A stretch of DNA of 64,000 nucleotides from an uncultured Collinsella sp. (GCA_900768435.1 CAAGCW010000003.1:1-64000), one strand, 5' to 3'. Shown: positions 34,544 to 43,821, counted from the first letter of the stretch. Numbers and translations are program-made. The notes: a model not told the origin generated them from the sequence alone.

Positions 34544-36301
34544 TTACTCGGCATCCTCGACCTCATACGAATCCGCCTCGGCTGGCTCATCGTTCGTCTC
34601 TGTCGCGGCCCCGCGCGCCTCGTCAAACGCTGCTTTCATGGTCTTGTTGCCCCACGTGAGCTTGCGAATGGTAAGATCGTCGGCTTTCTTGTTGGCAAGG
34701 CGCAGATTGTTCTCGGAGGACAGCAACGCCTCCTTGGTTTTCTGCAGATGGCTAATCGTCTTGTCGATCTCATCGATTGCCGTTTGGAACTTGCGGCTCG
34801 CGATCTCGTAGTTGCGGCCGAAATCGTTCTTGAACTTCTCCATCTTGGCTTCGAAGTTCGTGACATCGATATTCTGCTGCTTGTACTCCGCCAGCTCCTG
34901 CTTATAGCGAAGCGAACCCATGGCGGCATTGCGTAGCAGCGTAATGATGGGAATGAAGAACTGCGGGCGGATCACATACATCTTCTCGTAGCGATAGCTC
35001 ACGTCCACGATTCCCGCGTTGTAAAGCTCGCTCTCGGGCTCGAGCAGCGTGCAGAGCACCGCGTACTCACAGCCTTTCTGGCGACGATCGTGATCGAGTT
35101 TCTTAAAGAAGTCCTCGTTTTTATGCTTGGTCGCGGTCTCGTCGTTCTCGTTTTTCATCTCGAACATAATCGAAATGACCTCGTTGCCGCTCGCGTCGCG
35201 CTCACGGAAAATGAAGTCTCCCTTGGTGCCCTCGGATGCATCGTTATCTTTCTCGAAGTACGCATTGGGAAACGCCGTCATGCGCAGACGGTTAAACTCG
35301 GTCTCGCAGTGCTGCTCGAGCGACTCGCCCACCATCTTGGTGGACAGGCGAACCTTCATGTCCTTAAGGCGCTCAATCTCTTCATCCTTGTAGCGAATCA
35401 GGTCATCGCTCGCGCGCTTGGCCTGCGCAAGCTCGAGCTCGTGTGCCGCCTTGGCTTGCTCCTCGCGAGAATCGCGCACCGCCAGCTCGCTCGTCAGTTT
35501 GGCACGTGCCTCATCGCGTTCTCGCTCCGCCGCGGCGACCGCCTCTGACAGGTTCATTTTTGCCATCAGTTCCTGCTCGCGCAGCTGGGCACGCAGGCCC
35601 TCGGCCTCTTGCTCGGACTGAGCCTTTGCGGCGGAAAACTTCTCTTGCACCTTCGCGCGATAGTCAGTAAGCGCGCGCTCGGCCTCGCTGCGAGCGGCAT
35701 CGAGCTCACGCTGCGACTCTGCCGCGGCAGCGGCAAGCGCCATCTCCTGGGCCTTGTCCGCCGCGGCGATCCTGGCCTGCAGCTCGGCAATCTGAGCGTC
35801 GCGCGCGGACAGGTCGTTTTGAGCAGCATTGCGTGCCGCCGCCTCGGCAAGCCTGGCTTCATCATCTTTGCGCTCCAACTGCGCACGTAAATTGTCGATC
35901 TCGCGCTGAAGCTCGGCATTCTCCTTTTGAGCATCGGAACGGGCCTCAACCGCCGCGCGCTGACTTGCACTCTCGCGCTCTGCGGCAGCGCCTTCGAGCT
36001 TGGCGTGCAGCTCGGCAAGCTCAGCGTCGCGCTTGGCAACCTCTTGTGCCAGCTGCTGAGCTGCAGCGTTCTTCTGCTCGACAAGCTGAGCGTCGCGCTG
36101 AGACTCTGCCTTTTGCAAAGCAGCCGTCGAGCGCGAGCGCTCAAGCTCCAGTGCCTGCTCGCCCTCGCGCTGGACCGCCTTCACGCGCTCATCCAGGTCG
36201 CGCGAGAACTCGGCATCGCGCACCTGCTTGACGATATCCGCATAACCGGACGCATCGACCTTAAAAACTTCGCCGCAATGCGGGCACTTGATCTCGTTCA
36301 T
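34544..36301 (-). CDS. DUF2130 protein with zinc ribbon, coiled coil and PD-(D/E)xK-like core
   Basis: A 585-residue protein. An N-terminal CPHCGEVF half-ribbon (residues 5-8) precedes a coiled coil of about 290 residues, very rich in Ala/Glu/Arg, and then the DUF2130 domain. Within it, [10 protein letters not shown] followed by [12 protein letters not shown] resembles a PD-(D/E)xK nuclease core (Asp, then Glu-x-Lys). The C-terminus is acidic. The role of the family is not established; the fold suggests a nucleic-acid-acting enzyme with a long spacer. GAGGAG precedes the ATG. It stands alone, downstream of the ChbG/YdjC gene. Confidence 0.82.
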   Translation of the reverse strand: MNEIKCPHCGEVFKVDASGYADIVKQVRDAEFSRDLDERVKAVQREGEQALELERSRSTAALQKAESQRDAQLVEQKNAAAQQLAQEVAKRDAELAELHAKLEGAAAERESASQRAAVEARSDAQKENAELQREIDNLRAQLERKDDEARLAEAAARNAAQNDLSARDAQIAELQARIAAADKAQEMALAAAAAESQRELDAARSEAERALTDYRAKVQEKFSAAKAQSEQEAEGLRAQLREQELMAKMNLSEAVAAAERERDEARAKLTSELAVRDSREEQAKAAHELELAQAKRASDDLIRYKDEEIERLKDMKVRLSTKMVGESLEQHCETEFNRLRMTAFPNAYFEKDNDASEGTKGDFIFRERDASGNEVISIMFEMKNENDETATKHKNEDFFKKLDHDRRQKGCEYAVLCTLLEPESELYNAGIVDVSYRYEKMYVIRPQFFIPIITLLRNAAMGSLRYKQELAEYKQQNIDVTNFEAKMEKFKNDFGRNYEIASRKFQTAIDEIDKTISHLQKTKEALLSSENNLRLANKKADDLTIRKLTWGNKTMKAAFDEARGAATETNDEPAEADSYEVEDAE

Positions 36302-36395
36302 GGCAGCTCCTCGATGGACGCAAATATCAATCGTCTACACTCTACCGCGCCGCACGGACAAAAAAGACGCCGCCGCCACAATGGCAACAGCGCCA

Positions 36396-36434
36396 AAACC
36401 ACCACAAAGGGGACAGGCACCTTTGTGGTGGTTT
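36396..36434. repeat. REP-like hairpin with GGGGACAGG loop
   Basis: A perfect 15-bp stem AAACCACCACAAAGG (36396-36410) / CCTTTGTGGTGGTTT (36420-36434) with loop GGACAGGCA, so the GGGGACAGG core seen in other repeats of this window lies at the tip. It sits between the ChbG/YdjC and DUF2130 genes and could also end the ChbG/YdjC transcript (T4 follows on the minus strand). Confidence 0.8.
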
Positions 36435-36440
36435 AAGTTC

Positions 36441-37205
36441 TTACAGGTCGCGGTAGTCGATCAGGCGAAGATCGGGCTGAGACTCGAGCCAAGCGCGAAG
36501 CTCAGGATCGATCAGTGCATCGACTTCCTTGGTACGATCGGTCGTAAGCGAGCTGTTCTCGAGGATAAAACGATCGAGGTAGCCCGGATGGCAAACAAAG
36601 ACGACCGTCTCGCCGTCCACCATCTCGCGAACCGTCTGCATAATTGCCTCTTTGGGCTCGTAGCCCGGCTCCATCGAGCGCATCACCATGCGTAGGCCGG
36701 TATCTCCGCAATGCACCACCGCCGTGGAGTCGAAGCTCGCCTTTTGCTCCTTAAGACCCAGCTCCTGGGCAACCGCCGAGATCGCTCGGTTAAGGTTTTC
36801 GCTCATGACGGCATGGGCCTCAAAGTAATCGGGCTCGCGGCCCACAATCTCGACAAAGCGGTCATGCTGCGCGCGGATCTCGATGCAGGCCTCGTCAAAG
36901 TCTACCAACTCCTCGCCGCGCTTAAAGTGCTCGCGGAAGGTACGGCTGCTATGGAACTCGCCGCGTTCGTCGAGCATGCTCGGAATGAGCGCCGGGTCGG
37001 CGCAGGGCTTGCCCAGGCACACATTGGTATGTTGACCCACCGCAATGCCGGCATCCGCCACGAGCGACCAGCCGCGTTCGGCCTCGGGCATATTCGGCAT
37101 AAGGCCAGCCGAGCGTACCAGACCCTCGTTGACGCTGCGGGCGATCCCCAAGTCAACGGCATACGAATAACCGATATCATCGGCACGAATAAGCAGTTGC
37201 TTCAC
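36441..37205 (-). CDS. ChbG/YdjC-family carbohydrate deacetylase
   Basis: A 254-residue metal-dependent deacetylase-like protein. LLIRADDIGYSYAVDLGI supplies the paired Asp, VGQHTNVCLGKP a His, YFEAHAVM the next His and FVCHPGYLD the final His of the YdjC fold. ChbG removes an acetyl group from chitobiose or related N-acetyl sugars before hydrolysis. The start is GTG at 37205 with GGAG 6 bases upstream. It lies 77 bases after a PTS permease gene on the same strand, so the pair may handle an acetylated or beta-linked disaccharide; a terminator in the gap implies partial uncoupling. Confidence 0.85.
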   Translation of the reverse strand: MKQLLIRADDIGYSYAVDLGIARSVNEGLVRSAGLMPNMPEAERGWSLVADAGIAVGQHTNVCLGKPCADPALIPSMLDERGEFHSSRTFREHFKRGEELVDFDEACIEIRAQHDRFVEIVGREPDYFEAHAVMSENLNRAISAVAQELGLKEQKASFDSTAVVHCGDTGLRMVMRSMEPGYEPKEAIMQTVREMVDGETVVFVCHPGYLDRFILENSSLTTDRTKEVDALIDPELRAWLESQPDLRLIDYRDL

Positions 37206-37223
37206 AACGACTCCAATCTATGG

Positions 37224-37254
37224 AAAAGGGCACCTGGAGCGTAGCCAAGTGCCC
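37224..37254 (-). terminator. Terminator after the PTS gene
   Basis: On the minus strand GGGCACTTGG pairs with CCAGGTGCCC (one G-U pair) and is followed by TTTT. It lies 29 bases after the PTS stop and 19 bases before the ChbG/YdjC start. Confidence 0.7.
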
Positions 37255-37282
37255 CGGTAATTCTCCTACTTAAGCAGATGCC

Positions 37283-38731
37283 TTAAGCCCTGGCGGCGGC
37301 AGCATCTTCCTCGAGCTGCTCCTTGGTAAAGCCAAAGAAGTAGGCGATGGCAGCAGCGGCAACGAATGCAGCGCCCGACGCAACGCATCCCCATACGAGA
37401 TTAGAGGTTCCGCCGGCAACAAATCCAGTGATGCCCAGGATATTAGTCGCGCCCAAAACATACGTCGTCACATTGGTGAGAGCAGCGATCAGGCCACCGA
37501 TAGCACCGCCGGCAACCATGGCGCCCAGGCAGCGGGTGTACTTAAAGCCGCAGCCATACAGCGCGGGCTCCGTCACGCCGCCGACAATGCCGGAGAGCGA
37601 GAAACCAAGCATGGCGCCCTTTTCGTCGGTCTCCTTCAGGCGCAGGAAGGCGCCGAAGGCCATGCCCCACGTAGCGAACTGAGCGATGCCGCCCGCGACC
37701 ATAACGCAGGAGTCAGAGCCCAAGGTGAGCAGCTGCACAATGCCAAGGGTAAGCAGAACCTGGTGCATGCCGGTCATAACCAGGAACTCCCAAAGTGCGG
37801 CAATGGCAACGAGGGAGAGGATCGTGACGATGCCGCCGGCGTTGCCGAGGCCGAACATGAAGTTACCAACCACATTACCCAAGATGGAGCCAATCGGAGC
37901 CAGCGCACACAGCGAAACGGGAATCATAACGGCCATGGTGCACACGGGCACAAATACCGTAGAGAGCATGTCGGGAATGACCTTCTTCATGAACTTCTCG
38001 ACGACCATGAGCACCGGCATGGACAAAACCATGGGGAGCACGGTGGCAGAATAGTTGTTCAGCTGGGCCGGCAGCACGCCATAAACCATCGTGGTCGTAG
38101 CGCCCGAATCCGCTGCTGCGTTAACCAGCGTCATGAACTCGGGGGCAATGAGCACGCCACCGAGCATCATGCCGAGCGGCTGACTGCAGCCGAGCTGCTT
38201 TGCGGCAGCCCAACCCAGATAGACAGGAAGGAAATAATAGCCGGCGTTGTAAATCCAGTTGTAGAAGAAGTTATAAATGTCGGAATCGGCAGCCCAGATA
38301 CCGAGCATACCGTCACCGCAAAGTACGGCAATGGTACGGAACATGGCGGCGCCCATGATGATGGGGATCGTCATGACCATTGTCTTGGACAGGTAGTTAA
38401 GGGTCTTCTTGCCCGCAGTCTTAAGCGTCAGCGGCTCCTTGGTGCCGTCATCGAGATTCTCGTCAATGGAGCCTTCGCCCTTAACGCCCAGCGCAATGGC
38501 AGCGTCATAGACCTTTGGCACGTTCTGGCCAATGATGACCTGATACTGGCCGCCAGACCACTGCGCACCCAGCACGCCCTTGATCTTCTTAACCTCGTCG
38601 TCATTGGGGATGGACTGATCCTTGAGGTTCAGACGCAGGCGGGTCATGCAGTGCGTCGCGTTCGTCACATTGGAGGCGCCGCCGACGGCAGCGAGCACGT
38701 CCTCGGCAATCTTCTTGTTATCGACAGCCAT
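37283..38731 (-). CDS. PTS beta-glucoside-type permease, EIIBC
   Basis: A 482-residue fused EIIB-EIIC of the glucose/beta-glucoside family. EIIB occupies residues 1-85 with phospho-Cys28 in NATHCMTRLRLNL; EIIC follows with about ten helices and the GGVTEPALYGCGFKYTR motif. There is no EIIA domain, so a separate EIIA-Glc must phosphorylate it. It imports and phosphorylates a sugar, plausibly a beta-glucoside or amino-sugar disaccharide given the deacetylase gene downstream. The ATG at 38731 has AAGGGA upstream; the longer reading begins with TTG. Its mRNA leader contains a RAT/terminator pair responding to the antiterminator encoded upstream. Confidence 0.9.
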   Translation of the reverse strand: MAVDNKKIAEDVLAAVGGASNVTNATHCMTRLRLNLKDQSIPNDDEVKKIKGVLGAQWSGGQYQVIIGQNVPKVYDAAIALGVKGEGSIDENLDDGTKEPLTLKTAGKKTLNYLSKTMVMTIPIIMGAAMFRTIAVLCGDGMLGIWAADSDIYNFFYNWIYNAGYYFLPVYLGWAAAKQLGCSQPLGMMLGGVLIAPEFMTLVNAAADSGATTTMVYGVLPAQLNNYSATVLPMVLSMPVLMVVEKFMKKVIPDMLSTVFVPVCTMAVMIPVSLCALAPIGSILGNVVGNFMFGLGNAGGIVTILSLVAIAALWEFLVMTGMHQVLLTLGIVQLLTLGSDSCVMVAGGIAQFATWGMAFGAFLRLKETDEKGAMLGFSLSGIVGGVTEPALYGCGFKYTRCLGAMVAGGAIGGLIAALTNVTTYVLGATNILGITGFVAGGTSNLVWGCVASGAAFVAAAAIAYFFGFTKEQLEEDAAAARA

Positions 38732-38870
38732 GTCGAATCCCTTCTCTTCCAACTAAAAGCTCGTGGGGCTTCACGACGCCAAGACACACGATTCTGCTCG
38801 CACCTGCGCAGCGCGCGATGCCCGTTGGCAAGAGATTTCATTGCATGTGATTCCCGGGTGGATCGACATG

Positions 38871-38960
38871 AAAAAAGCCCCGCGCACAACCGACAGAGAC
38901 CCAATAATGGCCTCGGCAGAATCGGTAGTGCCTCTCGGAGCTGCGCCGTGAGTAACACCC
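38871..38960 (-). promoter_or_regulatory. RAT antiterminator overlapping a leader terminator
   Basis: On the minus strand, GGGTGTTACTC ... GAGGCACTACCG (38960 to 38923) matches the ribonucleic antiterminator consensus of BglG/LicT proteins (GGnTGTTACT ... GGCAnnACC). Its 3' half is also the 5' arm of a terminator: GCTCCG and GCACTACCGA (38922-38941) pair with TCGGTTGTGC (38893-38884) and CGGGGC, followed directly by T6 (38876-38871). The two folds exclude each other. It sits 140 bases before the PTS start. The remainder of the 341-base gap 38732-39072 holds no gene. Confidence 0.85.
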
Positions 38961-39072
38961 AACACACGGCGAGTATATACGGCAGACTCGTTCGCCGCGG
39001 ATCAGATTACCGACGAACGGTAGCAAATGAACCGCGAACGGTCGTCGTGACAGAGGAGAAACGCCAGAAACC

Positions 39073-39909
39073 CTAGTTATCCTGGCTGTTAGGAGCCACG
39101 CGATTCACGTGCATGATCAGATAGACGAGCTCCTCTTGGGCCAAGGGCTCGCCAAAGGTCTCTTGAATCAGGGCGTCGACACGATGAGCACAACGCGATG
39201 CCGCTGGATACTGCTCCACGAGCACGTCGTAGAGACCGGAGTTCTCGGTATCGATCGGTTCCTTCTTTGCCACGCGGTCGAGTAGATAGCGCACATGAGT
39301 GGCAAAGCGAGTAAAGGCGAACGACGAGCGATCGACCGTCACACCCAGCTCTTCTTGAATAATCGCGACCGTCATATCGAGCAGCCGTTCCTCGTGCTGC
39401 TCGGCAAGCACGCGCCGTTCGCTCGGCTTAACCGATGCGTTGACAATCGACATGGCAATGCCCGCGGCCTCGCTTCGGGGCATACGCACACGGAAGCTTT
39501 TCTGAATACCGCGAACAGCCAACTCGCCCAAGCGGTATTCGATGGGATGCAGCTGCTCCAGATCGCGCTCGAGCGGCAGCGACACCACCATATGCTCACG
39601 GGCGCGCTTAATGGCAAACTGAATATGGTCTGCCAATGTAATGGGAAGATTAGGGCTCAATTCGTACGAAAGCTGTCCGGTTGCGATATCGGCCAGCTGA
39701 GCAGAAAACTCCAGCACCTCGGGATCGACCTCGTCGATAAACGCCAGGTACTTTGAATCGATGCCGTAAAAGGTGCGTGTAATAACATCCAGATCGACCT
39801 CGTGCGGCATCTCGCCAAAACCGATGCCGCGACCCAGCGCGATAAGCTGACGCCCTGCGCCGTCTTCACAGATGGCAGCATTGTGGTTAATGCGCTGGAT
39901 AGCCCTCAT
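39073..39909 (-). CDS. BglG/LicT-family transcriptional antiterminator
   Basis: A 278-residue protein with an N-terminal CAT RNA-binding domain (residues 1-55; MRAIQRINHNAAICED, typical of LicT/BglG) and two PRD domains carrying phosphorylatable histidines (LADHIQFAIKRA, LEQLHPIEYRLG, and HVRYLLDRV, LIMHVNRV). PTS-dependent phosphorylation should switch it between inactive and active dimers; the active form binds the RAT in the downstream PTS leader and prevents termination. AGGAGCG precedes the ATG at 39909. Confidence 0.92.
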   Translation of the reverse strand: MRAIQRINHNAAICEDGAGRQLIALGRGIGFGEMPHEVDLDVITRTFYGIDSKYLAFIDEVDPEVLEFSAQLADIATGQLSYELSPNLPITLADHIQFAIKRAREHMVVSLPLERDLEQLHPIEYRLGELAVRGIQKSFRVRMPRSEAAGIAMSIVNASVKPSERRVLAEQHEERLLDMTVAIIQEELGVTVDRSSFAFTRFATHVRYLLDRVAKKEPIDTENSGLYDVLVEQYPAASRCAHRVDALIQETFGEPLAQEELVYLIMHVNRVAPNSQDN

Positions 39910-39926
39910 GAAATCTTCGCTCCTAC

Positions 39927-39959
39927 TAAAAAGCGCCGCGCAGACCATCCACGCAGCGC
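39927..39959 (-). terminator. Terminator of the metallophosphoesterase gene
   Basis: On the minus strand GCGCTGCG pairs with CGCGGCGC (G-U allowed) across a ten-base loop, followed by TTTTT. It lies between the phosphoesterase stop and the antiterminator ribosome site. Confidence 0.65.
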
Positions 39960-39982
39960 GTTCATTCTACCTGCACTTGCAG

Positions 39983-40528
39983 CTATAGTCCAAAGAAGCC
40001 CAGGATCTGGTCGCGGCTTACGGGCTTGTAGCCATTGGCGTCGAGACCGACATCGTAGCGAAAGACAGGGCGCTCGCGATCGCGATTGCGCGCATTGGTG
40101 CGGTCTCCCCTACTATGGATATGCCCGTGCAGCATGATGGCGCCGCGCGCCTTGCCGTTCCAGCTGAGCATGGGGTAATGGCTCATCACCAGGCGATGGC
40201 CCTTCGCGTAACCGGGAGCGATCTCCAGATAATCGCGCACCTCATCCCAAATCTGCGGCGCGTCCGGATCCTCCCAATCGCCGTCATGGTTACCACGGAT
40301 AAGCGTCACATTCTGACATTCGATGCGCTTACGCAGGTGCACCGCCTCCGCCATGGGTAATCGATACGTAAAGTCTCCCAGGATATAGAGGCGGTCGTCC
40401 GCAGCCGCGCACTCGTTAATGGCATCGATGACCTTACGATTCATTTCCTCGACCGAGGCAAACGGCCGATCCATGTCGTGCAAGATATTCGTATCGCCCA
40501 GGTGCAGGTCGGCGGTAAACCACATCAT
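39983..40528 (-). CDS. Calcineurin-like metallophosphoesterase
   Basis: A 181-residue enzyme with the full motif set: TADLHLGD, LGDFT, IRGNHDGDW, SHYPML and LHGHIHS, which bind two metals. It resembles YfcE/MJ0936-like phosphodiesterases; the substrate is unknown. I chose the ATG at 40528, with GGGGACAGAG 8 bases upstream; an in-frame ATG at 40543 has no ribosome site. The leader sequence AAATGGGGACAGAGACAATG contains the same GGGGACAG core as the repeats elsewhere. It ends a leftward group with the HIRAN and 59-residue genes. Confidence 0.86.
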   Translation of the reverse strand: MMWFTADLHLGDTNILHDMDRPFASVEEMNRKVIDAINECAAADDRLYILGDFTYRLPMAEAVHLRKRIECQNVTLIRGNHDGDWEDPDAPQIWDEVRDYLEIAPGYAKGHRLVMSHYPMLSWNGKARGAIMLHGHIHSRGDRTNARNRDRERPVFRYDVGLDANGYKPVSRDQILGFFGL

Positions 40529-40594
40529 TGTCTCTGTCCCCATTTCGCTGTGCGTATAAGACCTGTTTAGTATACAGACGCAGCGATGCGACAG

Positions 40595-40774
40595 TTATCC
40601 AAAGAGCCCGCCGAACAAGCCTCGGCGGCGCTTGTCCTGCTTTTTCGAAGCGTCGCCCTGGGCTTGCTTGTCCTGCCGCTTTTTACGGTCCTGCTCCAGC
40701 TCATCGTCATCGAGCAGCTGATCCCACTCAAACGGATCATCTGTCAGATCGAACAGGTCGTCGTCATCAAACAT
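40595..40774 (-). CDS. Small charged protein (59 aa)
   Basis: A short gene with AAGGGAGG 5 bases before its ATG. The product begins with an acidic half (MFDDDDLFDLTDDPFEWDQL) and ends with a basic lysine/arginine-rich tail closing on RRRGLFGGLFG. The charge split and the glycine/phenylalanine end suggest a nucleic-acid or ribosome contact, but no family is recognised. It follows the HIRAN gene by 18 bases on the same strand, so the two are probably co-transcribed. Confidence 0.65.
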   Translation of the reverse strand: MFDDDDLFDLTDDPFEWDQLLDDDELEQDRKKRQDKQAQGDASKKQDKRRRGLFGGLFG

Positions 40775-40792
40775 GACCGCCTCCCTTCCCAG

Positions 40793-41119
40793 CTAGCGAG
40801 CATCCACCACATAGAGGCCAACGCGAACCTGATGCCACGGGCTGCGCTCGGGCGCAACCTGTTGCACACGAGCCTCAAATACGCCCTCGTGCCCGTAATA
40901 CATCATCAAGGACAGCGGGCCAACCTCGTTTCCCGGAACATACCCAAGCTTGGTCTTGCCGTAATAGATCGCAACCGCCTCGGGGTCGTGAGGGTTATCG
41001 CGCTCGGCACACAGCGTCAGTCTATCGCCCACCTTAAGATCGCCCAGGACCAAGGCGCCGTCGGCATACTGAAATCCCGCGATATGAAATGACAGAAGAA
41101 CACGTGAAGGCTCGTACAT
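40793..41119 (-). CDS. HIRAN-domain protein
   Basis: A 108-residue single-domain protein matching HIRAN: FHIAGFQYADG, then GDRLTLCAERDNPHDPEAVAIYYGKTKLGYVP, with the typical NPHDPxAV motif. HIRAN domains in larger proteins bind 3' ends or damaged DNA; stand-alone forms are of unknown role. GAGGAG lies 6 bases before the ATG at 41119; an upstream start is weaker. A small hairpin (GCCGG/CCGGC) lies in the leader at 41135-41149. Confidence 0.82.
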   Translation of the reverse strand: MYEPSRVLLSFHIAGFQYADGALVLGDLKVGDRLTLCAERDNPHDPEAVAIYYGKTKLGYVPGNEVGPLSLMMYYGHEGVFEARVQQVAPERSPWHQVRVGLYVVDAR

Positions 41120-41194
41120 AGCAGCTCCTCTAACGGCCGGATAAACCGGCATCTAACCTTATTGAGAAGTCTACGGGCCCGTGCGGACACAATT

Positions 41195-42574
41195 CTAATG
41201 CACGAACATGCGCACAAACTTGTGCTTCCAGCTTGCATACGGGGCGTAGCGGAACGGTACGTCGAGCCACGTCGCCTTGTTCACGATGCTCTTCTTGTGG
41301 CTAAACGTATCGAAGCTCTCGCGTCCATGGTATTGCCCCATGCCGCTCGCGCCCATGCCGCCAAAGCCCATATGGCTCGTGGCCAAGTGCATGATCGTGT
41401 CGTTGACGCATCCGCCGCCAAAGGGCACATAGCGCACAAAGCGCTGCTGAGTTGCACGGTCTTGGCTAAAGACATACAGGGCCAGCGGCGTCGGGCGATC
41501 CGTGATAAACGTCTCGGCCTCGTCTAGGCTCTCAAACGTCAGCACCGGCAAGATAGGACCGAAAATCTCCTCCTGCATCACGGCGTCATCGGGGGCCACA
41601 CCGTCCAAAATCGTCGGCTCAATCTTGAGCGAAGCCTCGCGCGCGCCACCTCCAAGCACGACCTTATCGGGATCGAGCAGCCCGCGAACGCGAGCAAAAT
41701 GCTTGGCGTTGACGATATGCCCGTAATCCTCGTTGTCGAGCGGATGCTCACCAAACATGCGGCGGACTTCCTCCTTGATGAGGTCCAGCAGCTCGTCGTG
41801 CACGCGCGCATCGACCAGCAGGTAGTCGGGTGCCACGCAGGTCTGCCCCACGTTGAGCCATTTGCCAAAGGCGATACGCCGTGCCGCGACCTGCAGGTTT
41901 GCCGTCGCATCCACGATGCAGGGGCTCTTTCCGCCCAGCTCAAGCGTCACGGGCGTAAGGTTTTTACTCGCGCGCTCCATGACGAGCTTGCCGACCGGAA
42001 CGCTACCGGTAAAGAAGATTTTGTCCCAGCACTCATCGAGGAGCGCCTCGTTCTCGGCGCGGCCACCCTCCACAACCGTCACCAGGCGCGGGTCGAATGT
42101 CTCTTCGCAGATTTGTTTGAGCACCGCGCTCGATGCCGGAGCATAGGCACTCGGCTTGATGACCACGGTATTGCCCGCGGCAAGGGCGCCGGCGAGCGGC
42201 TCGAGCGTCAGCAAGAACGGATAGTTCCATGGAGCCATGATAAGCGTGACGCCATAGGGTACGGCCTGCGTCTTGCACACGCTCACGGCGTTGGCGAGGT
42301 CGCACGGGCGCAGGCGCGGACGACTCCATCGAGCCACGTGCGCAATCTGATGACGGATCTCGGAAAGCGAGGTGCCGATCTCGCACATATAGGCTTCGTC
42401 ATGTGACTTACCCAGATCGGTCTTGAGCGCATGGGCAATATCGGCTTCGTGCGCCCGCACTGCGTCGCGCAAGCTCACGAGCGCGCGACGGCGAGCGTTG
42501 ACATCAAACGTGGCGTGCGTCTTAAAATAGGCGCGCTGATCGGCAACGATGCGCGCGATTTCCTCGGTGTTCAT
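41195..42574 (-). CDS. Class 3-like aldehyde dehydrogenase
   Basis: A 459-residue NAD(P)-dependent aldehyde dehydrogenase with APWNYPFLL (coenzyme contact), FTGSVPVGK, catalytic Glu in LELGGKSP and nucleophilic Cys in GQTCVAPDY. Length and the hydrophobic C-terminus fit class 3/YwdH-type enzymes that oxidise medium-chain or aromatic aldehydes. It lies 8 bases after the iron-dependent alcohol dehydrogenase gene, so the pair interconverts an alcohol, its aldehyde and the acid. The operon has paired palindromic operator candidates upstream. Confidence 0.9.
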   Translation of the reverse strand: MNTEEIARIVADQRAYFKTHATFDVNARRRALVSLRDAVRAHEADIAHALKTDLGKSHDEAYMCEIGTSLSEIRHQIAHVARWSRPRLRPCDLANAVSVCKTQAVPYGVTLIMAPWNYPFLLTLEPLAGALAAGNTVVIKPSAYAPASSAVLKQICEETFDPRLVTVVEGGRAENEALLDECWDKIFFTGSVPVGKLVMERASKNLTPVTLELGGKSPCIVDATANLQVAARRIAFGKWLNVGQTCVAPDYLLVDARVHDELLDLIKEEVRRMFGEHPLDNEDYGHIVNAKHFARVRGLLDPDKVVLGGGAREASLKIEPTILDGVAPDDAVMQEEIFGPILPVLTFESLDEAETFITDRPTPLALYVFSQDRATQQRFVRYVPFGGGCVNDTIMHLATSHMGFGGMGASGMGQYHGRESFDTFSHKKSIVNKATWLDVPFRYAPYASWKHKFVRMFVH

Positions 42575-42582
42575 GGGCCCTC

Positions 42583-43803
42583 CTAGTTCTCGTCTTCAAA
42601 CATACCACCCGCAACGACCTCGTACATATGCTCGAGCTCCAAACGGTCCATTAAAAGCGGAACGGGGTACAGGGGATTGGCCTCGGCATCGGCATGCGCC
42701 GCCATCTCAGGAATGTCGGAGCGGCGAATGCCCGTCACATATTTGGGTATGCCCAAGGCGGCGTTCATGCGGTCGACCCAATCGATAAAGGCCTCAGCAG
42801 CCACGTTGTCCAGCGCATTAGCCGGCGCAATGCCGGCCATGCGGGCGAGATCGGCGAGCTTGGGAGCAGCAGCTTCGCCATAGGCACGAAGCATATGCGG
42901 CAGGATGATAGCGTTGGCCAAGCCGTGCGGAATCCCGTAACGCCCGCCCAAGCTGTGTGCGATGGCATGCACATATCCAACATAGGAGCGCGTAAAGGCA
43001 ACACCCGCCTTATACGCCGCCGAAAGCATATTGCGGCGCGCACGCATGTTCTCCCCGTGCTCATAGGCCTCGAGCAAATTGTCGTGGATGAGCTGCACCG
43101 CCTGGCGCGCCATCTTGCGCGTGTAGGGCGTGGTGCTACGGCCGATAAAGGCCTCGACGGCATGCGTCAGGGCATCCATACCCGTCTGCCCCGTAATGGA
43201 GGCGGGCAGGCCACGTGTAAACTCGGGGTCGTGCACCGCAAAGCGCGGGATCAGCACAAAGTCGTTAATGGGATACTTGTAGTGCGTCTCGTCGTCGGTA
43301 ATTACCGCTGCAAGCGTGACCTCGCTTCCCGTGCCCGCCGTGGTGGGAACGGCGATGAGCAGCGGCAGGCGACGATGGATACGCAACAGGCCGCGCATCT
43401 TGTTGATGGGCTTCTTTGGCTGCGCGATGCGCGCGCCCACGCCCTTGGCGCAGTCCATGGCCGAACCGCCGCCAAAGCCGATAATGGCCTGGCAGGCGCT
43501 CTCTCGATACAGAGATGCCGCTTCCTCCACGTTTGAGACCGTGGGGTTCGCACGCGTTTCGGCATAGACCGCAGCGCTAATTCCCTTGGACGCGAGCGCT
43601 GTCTCGAGCGGTGCCGTGAGCCCCAGACGGGCAATGCCGGGATCTGTCACGATAAGAACATGGTGTATTGAACGCTTTTGAAGCACTGCGGGCACTTCCT
43701 CAGCGTGCTCTAAAATGCGTGGCTCGGTATAGGGCAGCACCGGCAATGCGATGCGAAAAACCGTTTGATACGTTCGGCACCAGGCGCGGCGGGCTAGATG
43801 CAT
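42583..43803 (-). CDS. Iron-containing alcohol dehydrogenase
   Basis: A 406-residue group III alcohol dehydrogenase: GFGGGSAMDCAKGVGARIAQ (NAD binding), PTTAGTGSEVT, and metal ligands in GMDALTHAVEAFI and HAIAHSLGGRYGIPHGLANA. Normal length. The ATG at 43803 has AAGGAGC upstream; a longer reading adds 27 residues over the operator region. It is first of a two-gene unit with the aldehyde dehydrogenase and probably disposes of reducing power or detoxifies aldehydes. Confidence 0.9.
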   Translation of the reverse strand: MHLARRAWCRTYQTVFRIALPVLPYTEPRILEHAEEVPAVLQKRSIHHVLIVTDPGIARLGLTAPLETALASKGISAAVYAETRANPTVSNVEEAASLYRESACQAIIGFGGGSAMDCAKGVGARIAQPKKPINKMRGLLRIHRRLPLLIAVPTTAGTGSEVTLAAVITDDETHYKYPINDFVLIPRFAVHDPEFTRGLPASITGQTGMDALTHAVEAFIGRSTTPYTRKMARQAVQLIHDNLLEAYEHGENMRARRNMLSAAYKAGVAFTRSYVGYVHAIAHSLGGRYGIPHGLANAIILPHMLRAYGEAAAPKLADLARMAGIAPANALDNVAAEAFIDWVDRMNAALGIPKYVTGIRRSDIPEMAAHADAEANPLYPVPLLMDRLELEHMYEVVAGGMFEDEN

Positions 43804-43821
43804 AAAGGAAGCTCCTTCATT

